This document shows, piece after piece, positions 7,504 through 15,529 of a stretch of DNA of 21,619 nt. A program made the translations under genes and the position numbers. The stretch's first letter is position 1, and each line of letters opens with the position of its first letter. Source of the DNA: an uncultured Eubacteriales bacterium (GTDB lineage Bacteria > Bacillota > Clostridia > Christensenellales > Borkfalkiaceae); NCBI GenBank assembly GCA_900540805.1, contig UQHL01000033.1, forward strand, positions 1-21,619, given 5' to 3'. Under the pieces are notes generated by a model that saw only the letters and a program-made list of their open reading frames with translations, had not been told where the DNA came from and ran no database searches.

Positions 7504-7532
7504 TTGACATTTCTATTTTTTTTTGCTATACT
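7504..7532 (+). promoter_or_regulatory. Consensus promoter of the zeta-toxin operon
   Basis: A perfect TTGACA, 17-bp spacer and TATACT, 25 bp before the first start codon. The divergent region 7471-7557 also contains a 9-bp inverted repeat, CCTCGTTTT (7479-7487) with AAAACGAGG (7540-7548). Its arms coincide with the ribosome binding sites of rep and of the antitoxin candidate. I see no clear promoter for rep here. Confidence 0.85.
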
Positions 7533-7557
7533 GATATTGAAAACGAGGTGCAACGCT

Positions 7558-7752
7558 ATGAATCGTATCGAATTATTGCAAACTACGGCGAATACTTTGC
7601 TTAACGACAAAAACAGGACCATCAGCGCAGACGAATATCTTACCCTGATTTCCTCGGCAAAAACGCAGGAGGAAAAGGATTTTTATACGCAAATGTATAA
7701 TTATCTTCTCGGTAAAAAGCAACAAGAAGTAATCGCCCATGAAAAGTATTAA
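7558..7752 (+). CDS. Candidate antitoxin (64 aa) of the zeta module
   Basis: The ATG at 7558 follows GAGGTG and the consensus promoter; an open frame running upstream crosses the rep gene and is not used. The protein is small, helical and charged (begins MNRIELLQTTANTLL), with no HTH motif. Its end overlaps the toxin start by 14 bp, the usual antitoxin-toxin order and coupling. In the classic epsilon-zeta system epsilon blocks the ATP site of zeta; I cannot see clear epsilon similarity, so the antitoxin role comes from position. Confidence 0.7.
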   Translation: MNRIELLQTTANTLLNDKNRTISADEYLTLISSAKTQEEKDFYTQMYNYLLGKKQQEVIAHEKY

Positions 7753-8320
7753 AAAGTTTACTATCTTTGCCGGCGTAAACGGCGCAGGCAAAAGCACGCT
7801 GTTTTCCACGGAAGCGGAAGACAATCTCGGCATACGCTTGAACTCGGACGAAATTCTGCACTCGCTCGGACTCGATTGGGCGGATTCCAACGCACAGATT
7901 CTCGCGGGGAAACAACTCTTGCGATTGCAAAAAGACTGTTTGGAAAAAGGTCTTTCCTTTAATCAGGAAACCACGTTGAGCGGCATCACCATTTTAAGAA
8001 CCATTAGCCAAGCGAAAGAACTCGGCTATTCTATACACCTGCGTTATGTCGGTGTGGAATCCCCCGAAATCGCCAAAGAACGGGTAAGAAAACGCATCGA
8101 GTTGGGCGGACACGGTGTTACCGGCGAAACTATCGAACGAAGATTTATCAAATCAAAAGAAAATCTCCTTAAAATTTACCCGCTTTGCGATACCGTCATT
8201 ATTTATGATAACACGATATCCATGATATCCGTTGCGACAATCATCAACGGCAAACTCGAACATACGGGTTCCCAAGTCGATTGGGTGGAGCGTCTGTTGC
8301 AAGAATTGCATCTCGTTTGA
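7739..8320 (+). CDS. Zeta-type toxin (UDP-N-acetylglucosamine kinase-like)
   Basis: A 193-aa P-loop kinase with Walker A GVNGAGKST (12-20), NSDEI near 35-39, ETT at 77-79, and the zeta signature GGHGV (123-127) followed by ERRFIKSKENL. Zeta toxins phosphorylate UDP-N-acetylglucosamine, starving peptidoglycan synthesis. Overlap with the upstream 64-aa gene fits a toxin-antitoxin operon that would stabilise the element. Length is shorter than streptococcal plasmid zeta but normal for the compact chromosomal zeta-like group. All key motifs are intact, so activity is expected; the exact substrate is not certain. Confidence 0.85.
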   Translation: MKSIKKFTIFAGVNGAGKSTLFSTEAEDNLGIRLNSDEILHSLGLDWADSNAQILAGKQLLRLQKDCLEKGLSFNQETTLSGITILRTISQAKELGYSIHLRYVGVESPEIAKERVRKRIELGGHGVTGETIERRFIKSKENLLKIYPLCDTVIIYDNTISMISVATIINGKLEHTGSQVDWVERLLQELHLV

Positions 8321-8339
8321 CTTCAATATCACATATCTC

Positions 8340-8367
8340 AACCGCGGTTACACGCCGCGGTTTTTTA
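8340..8367 (+). terminator. Rho-independent terminator after the zeta toxin
   Basis: A perfect 8-bp stem AACCGCGG / CCGCGGTT with a 7-nt loop and a T-run. It separates the zeta operon from the converging late operon. No matching T-run serves the minus strand, so a terminator for the long minus-strand operon is not evident here. Confidence 0.88.
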
Positions 8368-8371
8368 TTTT

Positions 8372-10522
8372 TTACGCCGAGCGTCCCTCTCCGCGACTAT
8401 TTTCGGCGTTTCCATACAATCCGTTGATGAAATAGCTGTTCTGCGCTTTCAGTTCCTCTACGCTTGCTTTTGACGTCCTGTACTTTAAATAATCCCTTAA
8501 CCCCACTTTCGTTTTTAATGCCAAATCGTTGAAATAATCCGAAAAACAATCCGTTGAAAATCTGTCCCTGTAAATCTTATAGTCCGCCAAATAATACCGT
8601 TTCTTTTCTATCTTCCCGTCCTGCGTTCCCCGTTCCTTTTCTATGGATAACACGCTATATCCGAAACGGTTATAAAGCCGCTCGTTCCTCTTATAAATCC
8701 AGCCCACGACGCTTTTCAATAAATAGACAAGCAGCGTATTGTCCCCGCGCCGATATCGGAAATCATAATACAACCGCATAAACCTTGAAAACGCGATGCA
8801 CGCGATCATATCCTCTATGGTATAGAACGGCAAAGCCAGCTTCGGCTTTCCGGAACCCACAATGGTTAAAATATCGCACAAATCCCGCGCGTCCGCGCCC
8901 CAACTCTCCGCCCGCTGTTCGTCCGTAATGACCTTGATAAACGGATAATTATCCACCGTCGCCGCGTGCCTGCACATTTTCAGCCAGACGTTGAATAAAT
9001 CGTTCTTCTGGTTCGTTTCTTTGGCTTTTCCCTTCACGTCGGTCAGCTCCAGATTGTTTTTGCGTTCCTTTCCGACTTCCGTAATCACTACCACACCGAA
9101 CTCGAAACTCCCCGCTTTCGGATTGTTCGTTATCACTTTCTTACCCAGACGCAACACGTCGAAATCCAGGATATGCGCGTACCTCGACTGCGCGGCAGGC
9201 TTTTTCGGAAAGAAATCGTAGCTCCGGAGCGGAAAGTTTCCCGCGTTCAATAAAATATCGTCCTCGCGTATGGAATAATTCGCCACTAAAAGACTGCTTT
9301 CAATGACGTAAATGAAATAGAGCTTCGCATACGTTTCCAATACCTCGAAAATATATTGCCGCTTTAAGCAATCGTCGTAATACAGCCCGTATTTTTTACT
9401 TTCATAGCCGTACAAAATTACTTTGTCGCTGTGATGCGAGTCGTATGCTTTCTGCTTTTCGGCTATCCAGGTCTTTATCGACGCCAGATTATAAACGCGC
9501 CCGCTTTCCATGTTCGCCTTTATATCATCCTCAAAGCAAATCCAGGGAAAGAACGGGAATTTCATGTCCGTCTTTTGCAGCCGGCTGAACGCTTCCTGAC
9601 GGAGCATCACCGTTTGCGACAACGCCATGTCCGTCCCCGCCGTCGTTTTCTTTTTGCCCATGCTCCCGCAAATCATGATGACGATCGGCAACTCCTTGAT
9701 AAACCCGCAATTTCTCGCTTCGTTGTGCCGCAATAGCCCCGCAGCGAGTTTTTCCCGCCAGCGGCAAAACAGAATCCAACCGACTCCGCCCAGGCTCCAC
9801 CACGGAAAATGTTTCAATACTACCTGTAAATCCACGACCAACTTACAAATCTGCACATATACGGTACTTAATTTATACGACACCGCGAAATACAGATAAT
9901 AGGCAATAAATTCTATGACAATCGTCGCTAAATTCAAATGGAACGTCCAAAGGATCAGCCACGCCTTTACGATTGTTTCATAATTTTTCAAAAATTCTAT
10001 ATAACCTATGATAAATCGTTTTAACGGCTGATAGGTAACGGCGGAAACCCTCTTAAAGATTTTAAGCGGCAGCGTATCGCGGTTGTGTTTCGTATTGCGC
10101 CGTCCGTACAGCTTCTTGACCGCAAAACCCAGCAGCAGAAAAAACGGAATCGCCAACGCCAAAAAACGCGCCGCCGTCGTTGTTTTTTGCCCTATTAATT
10201 CCGTCCATGCCGTTATATTCTTTCCGTTTATCAACAGTTTCAAATAAATCCACGCTTTTGTGCCAAACTCCTGCGGGGTATCGGGCATTATCGATTCTCC
10301 CCCGCCCTCTATTACGTTTGAATTATTCCCCACCGTTACGTTCGTGCTATGCTCGATGCCGAAGATTTCACAAAAATAATACTTTGCCGAGTTGCCCAAA
10401 TCCTTGCACGCTTCCCATATCCTTAAATACGATTTTTCAAAGACGAGTACGCCGATTAAGAGAAACACGGCGGTCAATACCACCGTCAGTGCGATATATA
10501 CGCATTTTCTTTTCCCGTTCAT
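8372..10522 (-). CDS. Large membrane P-loop ATPase, possibly Zot/pI- or FtsK-like
   Basis: A 716-aa protein whose start overlaps the preceding stop (ATGA). Membrane segments are seen at about 8-28 and 118-135, with further hydrophobic segments between about 185 and 253. A nucleotide-binding module follows: IVIMICGSMGKKKTT (Walker A region, 280-294), then after about 185 residues FGVVVITEVGKER (Walker B-like, 476-486), and CRHAATVDNYPF with a following VITDEQRAES. This order and the RHAATVD segment recall Zot/pI assembly ATPases of filamentous phages and FtsK-HerA proteins, but the membrane segments here precede the ATPase domain. The usual Gly before the Walker A Lys is a Lys. It is the last gene of the nine-gene operon and probably the motor for export or assembly. 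Family assignment is moderate. Confidence 0.6.
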   Translation of the reverse strand: MNGKRKCVYIALTVVLTAVFLLIGVLVFEKSYLRIWEACKDLGNSAKYYFCEIFGIEHSTNVTVGNNSNVIEGGGESIMPDTPQEFGTKAWIYLKLLINGKNITAWTELIGQKTTTAARFLALAIPFFLLLGFAVKKLYGRRNTKHNRDTLPLKIFKRVSAVTYQPLKRFIIGYIEFLKNYETIVKAWLILWTFHLNLATIVIEFIAYYLYFAVSYKLSTVYVQICKLVVDLQVVLKHFPWWSLGGVGWILFCRWREKLAAGLLRHNEARNCGFIKELPIVIMICGSMGKKKTTAGTDMALSQTVMLRQEAFSRLQKTDMKFPFFPWICFEDDIKANMESGRVYNLASIKTWIAEKQKAYDSHHSDKVILYGYESKKYGLYYDDCLKRQYIFEVLETYAKLYFIYVIESSLLVANYSIREDDILLNAGNFPLRSYDFFPKKPAAQSRYAHILDFDVLRLGKKVITNNPKAGSFEFGVVVITEVGKERKNNLELTDVKGKAKETNQKNDLFNVWLKMCRHAATVDNYPFIKVITDEQRAESWGADARDLCDILTIVGSGKPKLALPFYTIEDMIACIAFSRFMRLYYDFRYRRGDNTLLVYLLKSVVGWIYKRNERLYNRFGYSVLSIEKERGTQDGKIEKKRYYLADYKIYRDRFSTDCFSDYFNDLALKTKVGLRDYLKYRTSKASVEELKAQNSYFINGLYGNAENSRGEGRSA

Positions 10523-10872
10523 GCGCCGTCCCTCCTATAAAAGAACTCCTTTTCCTGCGCGTCGTAGAGCGTATCGCCGCCGATTGCAACGAACATATAG
10601 CTTGCTTCGTCCTTTTCCAAATAAATCACGCCGTCTTTATAGTCCGTTATCGTTAGTTTAACCTGATTCTCTCCTACGGTATAATATACCGTATTATCCG
10701 CCTTAAACGCTACCCTGTTCCCGTCGTCGGATAAATACGTCTTGTTTTCAAAGTCTTCTCTTGCGTTCGGATAGCGGCCGAGCCGGTTTCCCGTAAAGAC
10801 CAGGAAACCGACCGTAAAGACAACCGCTATCAAGGCAACCACCGCGAGAATGCGTTTCAGGGTTGTTGCCAT
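10519..10872 (-). CDS. Small membrane-anchored protein (117 aa)
   Basis: The ATG follows AGGAGGA. One N-terminal hydrophobic helix (about residues 8-27, after a short basic start) is followed by a beta-rich extracellular domain of about 85 residues ending in an acidic/basic tail. No cysteine, lipobox or sorting signal. It is coupled to the ATPase by an ATGA overlap and begins 7 bp after the stop of the 678-aa protein, so it probably works with these two membrane proteins. A minor structural or assembly protein is a guess; I do not recognise the family. Confidence 0.75.
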   Translation of the reverse strand: MATTLKRILAVVALIAVVFTVGFLVFTGNRLGRYPNAREDFENKTYLSDDGNRVAFKADNTVYYTVGENQVKLTITDYKDGVIYLEKDEASYMFVAIGGDTLYDAQEKEFFYRRDGA

Positions 10873-10879
10873 TCTTTCT

Positions 10880-12916
10880 TTATCCTCCTTTTTTCTTTTT
10901 GACCGCCTGTCCTATGCTCTTGAATACCCAAGCTATCGCCCGAAACGGTAACTCAATCAGCCAGAATATCAAACGCACTATCCCCGGCAATATCCCCGTC
11001 AGCTGCAAAAAGATCAATAGTATCACGAGGATCAACAGCGAGAAAAACAGTTTCCGATTATCTTTATCCGAGTTTGTATGCAGCGCGCCCGTGGAAGCTC
11101 CGCCCGCGTCGATCGGATCGGAAACCACGGGAATCACAAACGTTTCTTCGCCGTTATCGAAAGTCAGGGAAATGATGTCGAAGCCGAGATACACGTTCAT
11201 CTGAAACAGCCGCGCGTTCGTATCCCCCGTCTTTATGCCCTGCAATACCCCGTTCCCGTCATAGGGTATCCCCTCGCTCGCTTCCAGCGCGGAATACTCG
11301 CCTACGTCAAACCGTAATAACACCACCGTTTCGTCCTGTTTCGTAGCCGTATCATAAAATTTCTTGAAATCGTCGTAATCGCTTAACGAGATATACAGTC
11401 CGTCGCAGGTGAGCTGCTTGCTCGCTTTGAAATCGCTCGCCTCCACTAAGTGTATCGCTTCTATATCGTCGAACGTCGTCGAGGATACGACCCCCGAGCC
11501 GCCGAACATTTTTTGCCACCAGCTTTGAGAGATTTTTTCGCTCGTTAAGGACAATTTTTTATCCCGCGGAATATCCACGACCGTCTTTTTTTCGTCCCAG
11601 CGCTCGAACAAAGCCCGACTATACGCATATATCACGCCGTCCGCTTCCAGGTATTCCCCGTTATACGGCGGCCGGAACGTCCAGCTCGACGGCACCCAGC
11701 CCGAAGGCGCGCCGTCAGGTTTCGGCGTGATATAAGATTTCGGCTTGTCGTATGTATCGTGATAGCCTTTCATCCATTCGTTTATCTGTTGCCAGGAAAC
11801 CACGTACTCGTCCGCTTTGTCCTTGCCCCATTCATCCGTAGGCAGCACATACGCGAGATACGGGATATTTTGCGCGCTTGAAACGTTGCAGTTGAACGCA
11901 AAACCTTCCTTGTCCGCCGTGGAGGGCGCATATAACCCGTAATCCGTAAACGGAAGTTTATTCGTGCCCCAAAGCGGTGAAGTGTTTTTCGTCGAATACC
12001 CCACGCACTCCAAAAATGCCTTATAGTATTCCTCCGTACCCGTTACCATGCCCCACGCCGTTTTCGCTTTCAGCCATTCCGCGCGAAGCTCCGAGATCAC
12101 GCCGTACTGTTCAAATAGTCTATTTGGGACGGCAAAATATACGGTTTGCAAAGTATCCTGCGTATAGCTGTTTTTCCCGTTCGAGCCTGCGGGACGGTAA
12201 AAGGTCTGCTTCAAACCGTTTTCCGTGATTGTAAACACCTCGCCTTTGTATTTCGTATAAGTCAACGAGTCGTCGTTCTCGTTTGAGCCGTAGCCTTTGG
12301 CATAGCCCGTGTATTCGTAAACCGCGTTCACTTCGTAATCGTGCGGGGAAGTTTCCCCTTGCGTCAATAATTCTATGCCGCTCACATGATACACCCGCTT
12401 CGAGCTGTTGAGCGATTTCAGCAATTTCGAGCGTTCCTCCGCCGTCAATTCGATTTTATATTTATAGAACAGCCCTTCATAGCCGCGTTTCTCGCTTCGG
12501 CTTAAATACCGCAACGGATATTTACGGTATTCCTCGCCATCCCCAAACGACAGCTCCGCCGTGTTCCTCGACGCCGTCGCGTCGAACGCGAGCCCTCGCG
12601 GATTCCACACGTACAGATACAGTCCGTAATTGCCTTGTTTGTTCTCGTAAAAACTGTAACAGTATTCCGCCAGCAACAATACAGCGGTCTGTTCTTTTTC
12701 GTTAAAAGCGTAATCTTCCAGTGAAAACGCCTTGTCGTCTATCGTAGCAGCCTCTAAATCCTCTAATACGTCTGTTTTATCAAATTCGTTAGCGGTTTCC
12801 GCATGAGCGGACAGGCGTACCTGCCCGCTCATGACCGTGACTACCGCGAGAAACATTACCGCTATCATACAAACCAATTTTCCGATTCGGGTTTCCATGA
12901 ATTTGTTTTTCTTCAT
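10880..12916 (-). CDS. Large exported protein with C-terminal membrane anchor (pIII-like layout)
   Basis: I start it at the ATG at 12916, directly behind GGAGGGTGAG; the open frame runs further upstream into the preceding gene. The 678-aa product has a signal peptide (basic start, LVCMIAVMFLAVVTV core, likely cleavage after SAHA). A roughly 580-residue ectodomain rich in Tyr, Ser and Asp follows. Near the C-terminus are one or two strong hydrophobic helices (LFFSLLILVILLIFLQL and the following LIFWLIELPF) and a basic KKKKGG tail. Signal peptide, large ectodomain and C-terminal anchor match the layout of filamentous-phage receptor-binding pIII, but layout alone does not prove homology. It could also be an adhesin or an assembly scaffold. 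Confidence 0.75.
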   Translation of the reverse strand: MKKNKFMETRIGKLVCMIAVMFLAVVTVMSGQVRLSAHAETANEFDKTDVLEDLEAATIDDKAFSLEDYAFNEKEQTAVLLLAEYCYSFYENKQGNYGLYLYVWNPRGLAFDATASRNTAELSFGDGEEYRKYPLRYLSRSEKRGYEGLFYKYKIELTAEERSKLLKSLNSSKRVYHVSGIELLTQGETSPHDYEVNAVYEYTGYAKGYGSNENDDSLTYTKYKGEVFTITENGLKQTFYRPAGSNGKNSYTQDTLQTVYFAVPNRLFEQYGVISELRAEWLKAKTAWGMVTGTEEYYKAFLECVGYSTKNTSPLWGTNKLPFTDYGLYAPSTADKEGFAFNCNVSSAQNIPYLAYVLPTDEWGKDKADEYVVSWQQINEWMKGYHDTYDKPKSYITPKPDGAPSGWVPSSWTFRPPYNGEYLEADGVIYAYSRALFERWDEKKTVVDIPRDKKLSLTSEKISQSWWQKMFGGSGVVSSTTFDDIEAIHLVEASDFKASKQLTCDGLYISLSDYDDFKKFYDTATKQDETVVLLRFDVGEYSALEASEGIPYDGNGVLQGIKTGDTNARLFQMNVYLGFDIISLTFDNGEETFVIPVVSDPIDAGGASTGALHTNSDKDNRKLFFSLLILVILLIFLQLTGILPGIVRLIFWLIELPFRAIAWVFKSIGQAVKKKKGG

Positions 12917-12917
12917 C

Positions 12918-13541
12918 TCACCCTCCTTCCGAGCCGTCAAACGCGCCGAAAACAATGTGGTCGGGATCAAGCGTGACCCCCGTCACGGCTACCACCGACA
13001 CAAACGCTATTGTGATCTCCGCGCTGTAATCTTCGCTGCTCACAACCAACGCGAAATACGGCGTTTTGCTTTTCAGCTCGGGAACGATTATCGTTTTATT
13101 CGGATACAGTGTTTCCAAAACGCCTTTGACCGTCTTTGTTGCCTTCAATGTGAAATACTCGTCCGCCTGCTCTATTTCAAACGCTTGCGTAAGCTCGCCT
13201 TCCGCGCCGTAGTTATACGTCTTTCCGTCCGCCGTGAAATCAAAATTCGTTTCCTTGGTCGTATGGGGCAATATCTTGACGTGATAGCCTAATTTGTTTT
13301 CTTTATTTCCCACGTCGAACAGATATTTTACGTCGAAGCAGTATTCCTCGTTTGCGCTCATTTCGTAATAGTCTTTATCGTTAAGTATCTTTTCGCCGTT
13401 GCACTCGACGTAAAAGGTCTTGAACTCGCTCGTAAATCCGTTCGAAAAATACGCGGCAAACCCGACCGCCGCTATGATGAGCAATAATACCACAGCAAGG
13501 GATATGATTTTCCCTGCCGTCATTTTAGCTTTGCTTGTCAT
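12918..13541 (-). CDS. Signal-anchored surface protein with Ig-like C-terminal strand (207 aa)
   Basis: Start ATG behind AAAGGAGGTGAG. A membrane helix at about 11-32 precedes a beta-rich domain with two cysteines (VECNG and EEYCFD). The C-terminus is VTGVTLDPDHIVF followed by a short GAFDGSEGG tail. VTGVTLD is how BIG_2 (bacterial Ig-like) domains usually begin, yet the protein ends there. The same kind of ending is found in the three genes before it. Ends 1 bp before the 678-aa gene. Family unknown; probably an envelope or filament component. Confidence 0.72.
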   Translation of the reverse strand: MTSKAKMTAGKIISLAVVLLLIIAAVGFAAYFSNGFTSEFKTFYVECNGEKILNDKDYYEMSANEEYCFDVKYLFDVGNKENKLGYHVKILPHTTKETNFDFTADGKTYNYGAEGELTQAFEIEQADEYFTLKATKTVKGVLETLYPNKTIIVPELKSKTPYFALVVSSEDYSAEITIAFVSVVAVTGVTLDPDHIVFGAFDGSEGG

Positions 13542-13554
13542 TTCTCACCTCCTT

Positions 13555-14307
13555 TCAAAACTCCAGCGTATCGTCTAACGTTACGCCCGTTACTCGTATG
13601 GGCGCCCCTTTAAACGTTGCCGAGCATTGTGCCGTAAAGCCCCCGTCCCGCGTCGTCACGATAATAAGAATCGTATCGCTCCCGAACGCGCGCTTGCACG
13701 TCACCTTCGCCGTTCGGTTTCCGTCGCTGATCGGCGTTACCGTTACATAGTCCGTTACGGCATTATTTTTCAATGCCGCGTTTTCAGACCATTGCACCGA
13801 CCAATCCACTTCTTGATTCGTTGCGTTTTTAGGCTCTACCGTCGCCGTCAGCGTTACTATGAGATTGAGTTTTATATATACGTTTATTGTATTACCCTGT
13901 TGAGAATAAAACTTCCCGCCCGTAATGACCCGGAGCGAATAAAACTCTAAATCCTCATCGTACTCTGTTACCTCCGCCTCTTCGCCGTCATAGCAAATCA
14001 CCGTGCCGATTTCCAAAGGAATATCCGCAAATAATTCCAGATAGCTGATTTCCGCTGACCCTGACAACTCACCTCCTATTTCTACGCTGATTTCTTGGTT
14101 TGACGCGGATAAAAAGGACAGCTTTGCGGGCATTAGATAATGCCCGCCATTTTCCACAATGCTGCCCGTTATACAAGGGGGTCCGGTATTGTTCATACCT
14201 ACGTTTCTTCTGTTTATCGTACAGCCACAGCCGGTCAGCAACAACGCACAGAACGCTATACTTAAAACCAGACTCCCAATCCGCGTTTTTAATAAGCCTC
14301 TATTCAT
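13555..14307 (-). CDS. Lipoprotein with Ig-like module (250 aa)
   Basis: Start ATG behind GAGGTGAG, which lies in the tail of the upstream gene. A signal peptide with lipobox LTGC (C27) predicts lipid attachment. A beta-rich region follows, then at about 150-232 an Ig-like module with TATVEP, VDWSV, VTDYVTVTP and a cysteine pair C204/C228 (24 apart), matching modules in the next two proteins upstream in the operon. It ends in VTGVTLDDTLEF, the first-strand sequence of a further BIG_2 domain that is missing. Probably displayed on the outer face of the membrane as part of the same assembly as its paralogues. Confidence 0.75.
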   Translation of the reverse strand: MNRGLLKTRIGSLVLSIAFCALLLTGCGCTINRRNVGMNNTGPPCITGSIVENGGHYLMPAKLSFLSASNQEISVEIGGELSGSAEISYLELFADIPLEIGTVICYDGEEAEVTEYDEDLEFYSLRVITGGKFYSQQGNTINVYIKLNLIVTLTATVEPKNATNQEVDWSVQWSENAALKNNAVTDYVTVTPISDGNRTAKVTCKRAFGSDTILIIVTTRDGGFTAQCSATFKGAPIRVTGVTLDDTLEF

Positions 14308-14318
14308 AACCGCTCACC

Positions 14319-15518
14319 TCAAAACACGATTTTGTCATAATCCACACCCAACGTTTCCGCGACAGTCACGATGCCCGAAGCGTCAAACGCGATCCCCGTA
14401 CTCACCGACGAGCTACCGTAAACGCTGCCCTGGTAACTGTAAGTATATTGGATCGTCAGCGTCCCGTCCTTGTTCGTCCCCGTCGCGTTATTCGCAAAAC
14501 TGTTGTTATACGTCGAGATCAACGTTGCTACCGACGGATGAAACGATACTGCCATGGGTTGATACTTCGACGCGGCTTGCCCGTAAACAATCTTGACAGG
14601 CAAAACTTTTGGCGCTTCCGAAGACAAATCGTTCCCCTTCGCCCGCATAAGCTGCGTCCCCGACGATGTTTGCGTGTCGCTCACAAACGCGTCATACGGC
14701 GTCGTGACGCTAAAGCCTGTACCGCTGAACGTTAAATCTTTTTCTACAGCCGATCTCGTGTATGTCGTTATCGTTCCCGCCGAAGAATTGGTAACGGATT
14801 TATGTACCGCGTTCGTCGTTTTTACGTTTTTAACCAGTGTTCCGCCCGTGATCGTAAATGTGTCGGGCGTAAGCGTACCCGTTCCGTAATTCGGCGTCGC
14901 CAAAACCGTGTAACTGGTTTCCGAAGACGAAAACGCGATTTTGGAAGGCGCGGTGATAGAAACCGACGTTACACGTTTTACATAATCCACCGTACAGCTC
15001 GCCGCCGCGTCCTCGTTCGACTTTGCTTTCGCCGTGATGATCGCTTGCTCACCGAACTCTTTTTTACACACAAGCGTCGCGGTGAGCGTATTTGCAGACG
15101 GCGTTAAGCTCAGATACTCCGTCACAGCCTTTCCGCTCGCCCAGGCGCTTGCCCCATTCGTCCATTCCGCTGTCCATAAAACCGTCGGGTCCGTGACGTT
15201 CGCGGGCGTTACCGTAGCTGTAATCGTATAGACCGAATCCGCCTGCTCGCTCACGCCGTTCGCCTCATATTCCTCGCTCGTGAGCTTTGCGCCCGCCAAT
15301 TTCATGCCGTTGCTCTTTCCTTCCGTCAGGACGCTGCCTCCGCCTTCGTCCTCCACGGGAATTTCCGTTGAATCAACGGGGGATTTGTCCCGACGCAGAG
15401 CTTTGAAGCCGTCCGTACTGACGCTCAATAAACCCACCGCCAAAAGGATAAGCGCCAAGAATACCACTATCCATTTGACTTTATCGCTTTTGACATGGTT
15501 TTCAAATTTGTTATCCAT
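14319..15518 (-). CDS. Signal-anchored Ig-like surface protein (399 aa)
   Basis: Start ATG behind AAGGAGGCGG. A membrane helix at about 15-33, then an acidic Pro/Ser linker, then an Ig-like module at about 95-180 (ITATVTP, VLWTAEW, VTEYLSLTP, C151 and C175). VTSVSITAPSKIAFSSSE opens a second Ig-like domain, followed by a Ser/Thr-rich region of about 200 residues. The C-terminus is LGVDYDKIVF, similar to the ends of its neighbours. Clearly paralogous to the 358-aa protein upstream in the operon. Likely a surface or filament subunit; no sorting motif (LPxTG) is present. Confidence 0.75.
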   Translation of the reverse strand: MDNKFENHVKSDKVKWIVVFLALILLAVGLLSVSTDGFKALRRDKSPVDSTEIPVEDEGGGSVLTEGKSNGMKLAGAKLTSEEYEANGVSEQADSVYTITATVTPANVTDPTVLWTAEWTNGASAWASGKAVTEYLSLTPSANTLTATLVCKKEFGEQAIITAKAKSNEDAAASCTVDYVKRVTSVSITAPSKIAFSSSETSYTVLATPNYGTGTLTPDTFTITGGTLVKNVKTTNAVHKSVTNSSAGTITTYTRSAVEKDLTFSGTGFSVTTPYDAFVSDTQTSSGTQLMRAKGNDLSSEAPKVLPVKIVYGQAASKYQPMAVSFHPSVATLISTYNNSFANNATGTNKDGTLTIQYTYSYQGSVYGSSSVSTGIAFDASGIVTVAETLGVDYDKIVF

Positions 15519-15529
15519 TCACCGCCTCC

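Noticed and set aside
7138..7557. Long Phe/Arg-rich extension before the antitoxin candidate
   Set aside because: It is antisense to the Rep N-terminus; the consensus promoter and ribosome site place the start at 7558.
10180..10656. Plus-strand frames opposite the late operon (several, 60-158 aa)
   Set aside because: Shadows of well-supported minus-strand genes; Arg/Pro/Ser-rich with no ribosome sites or domains.
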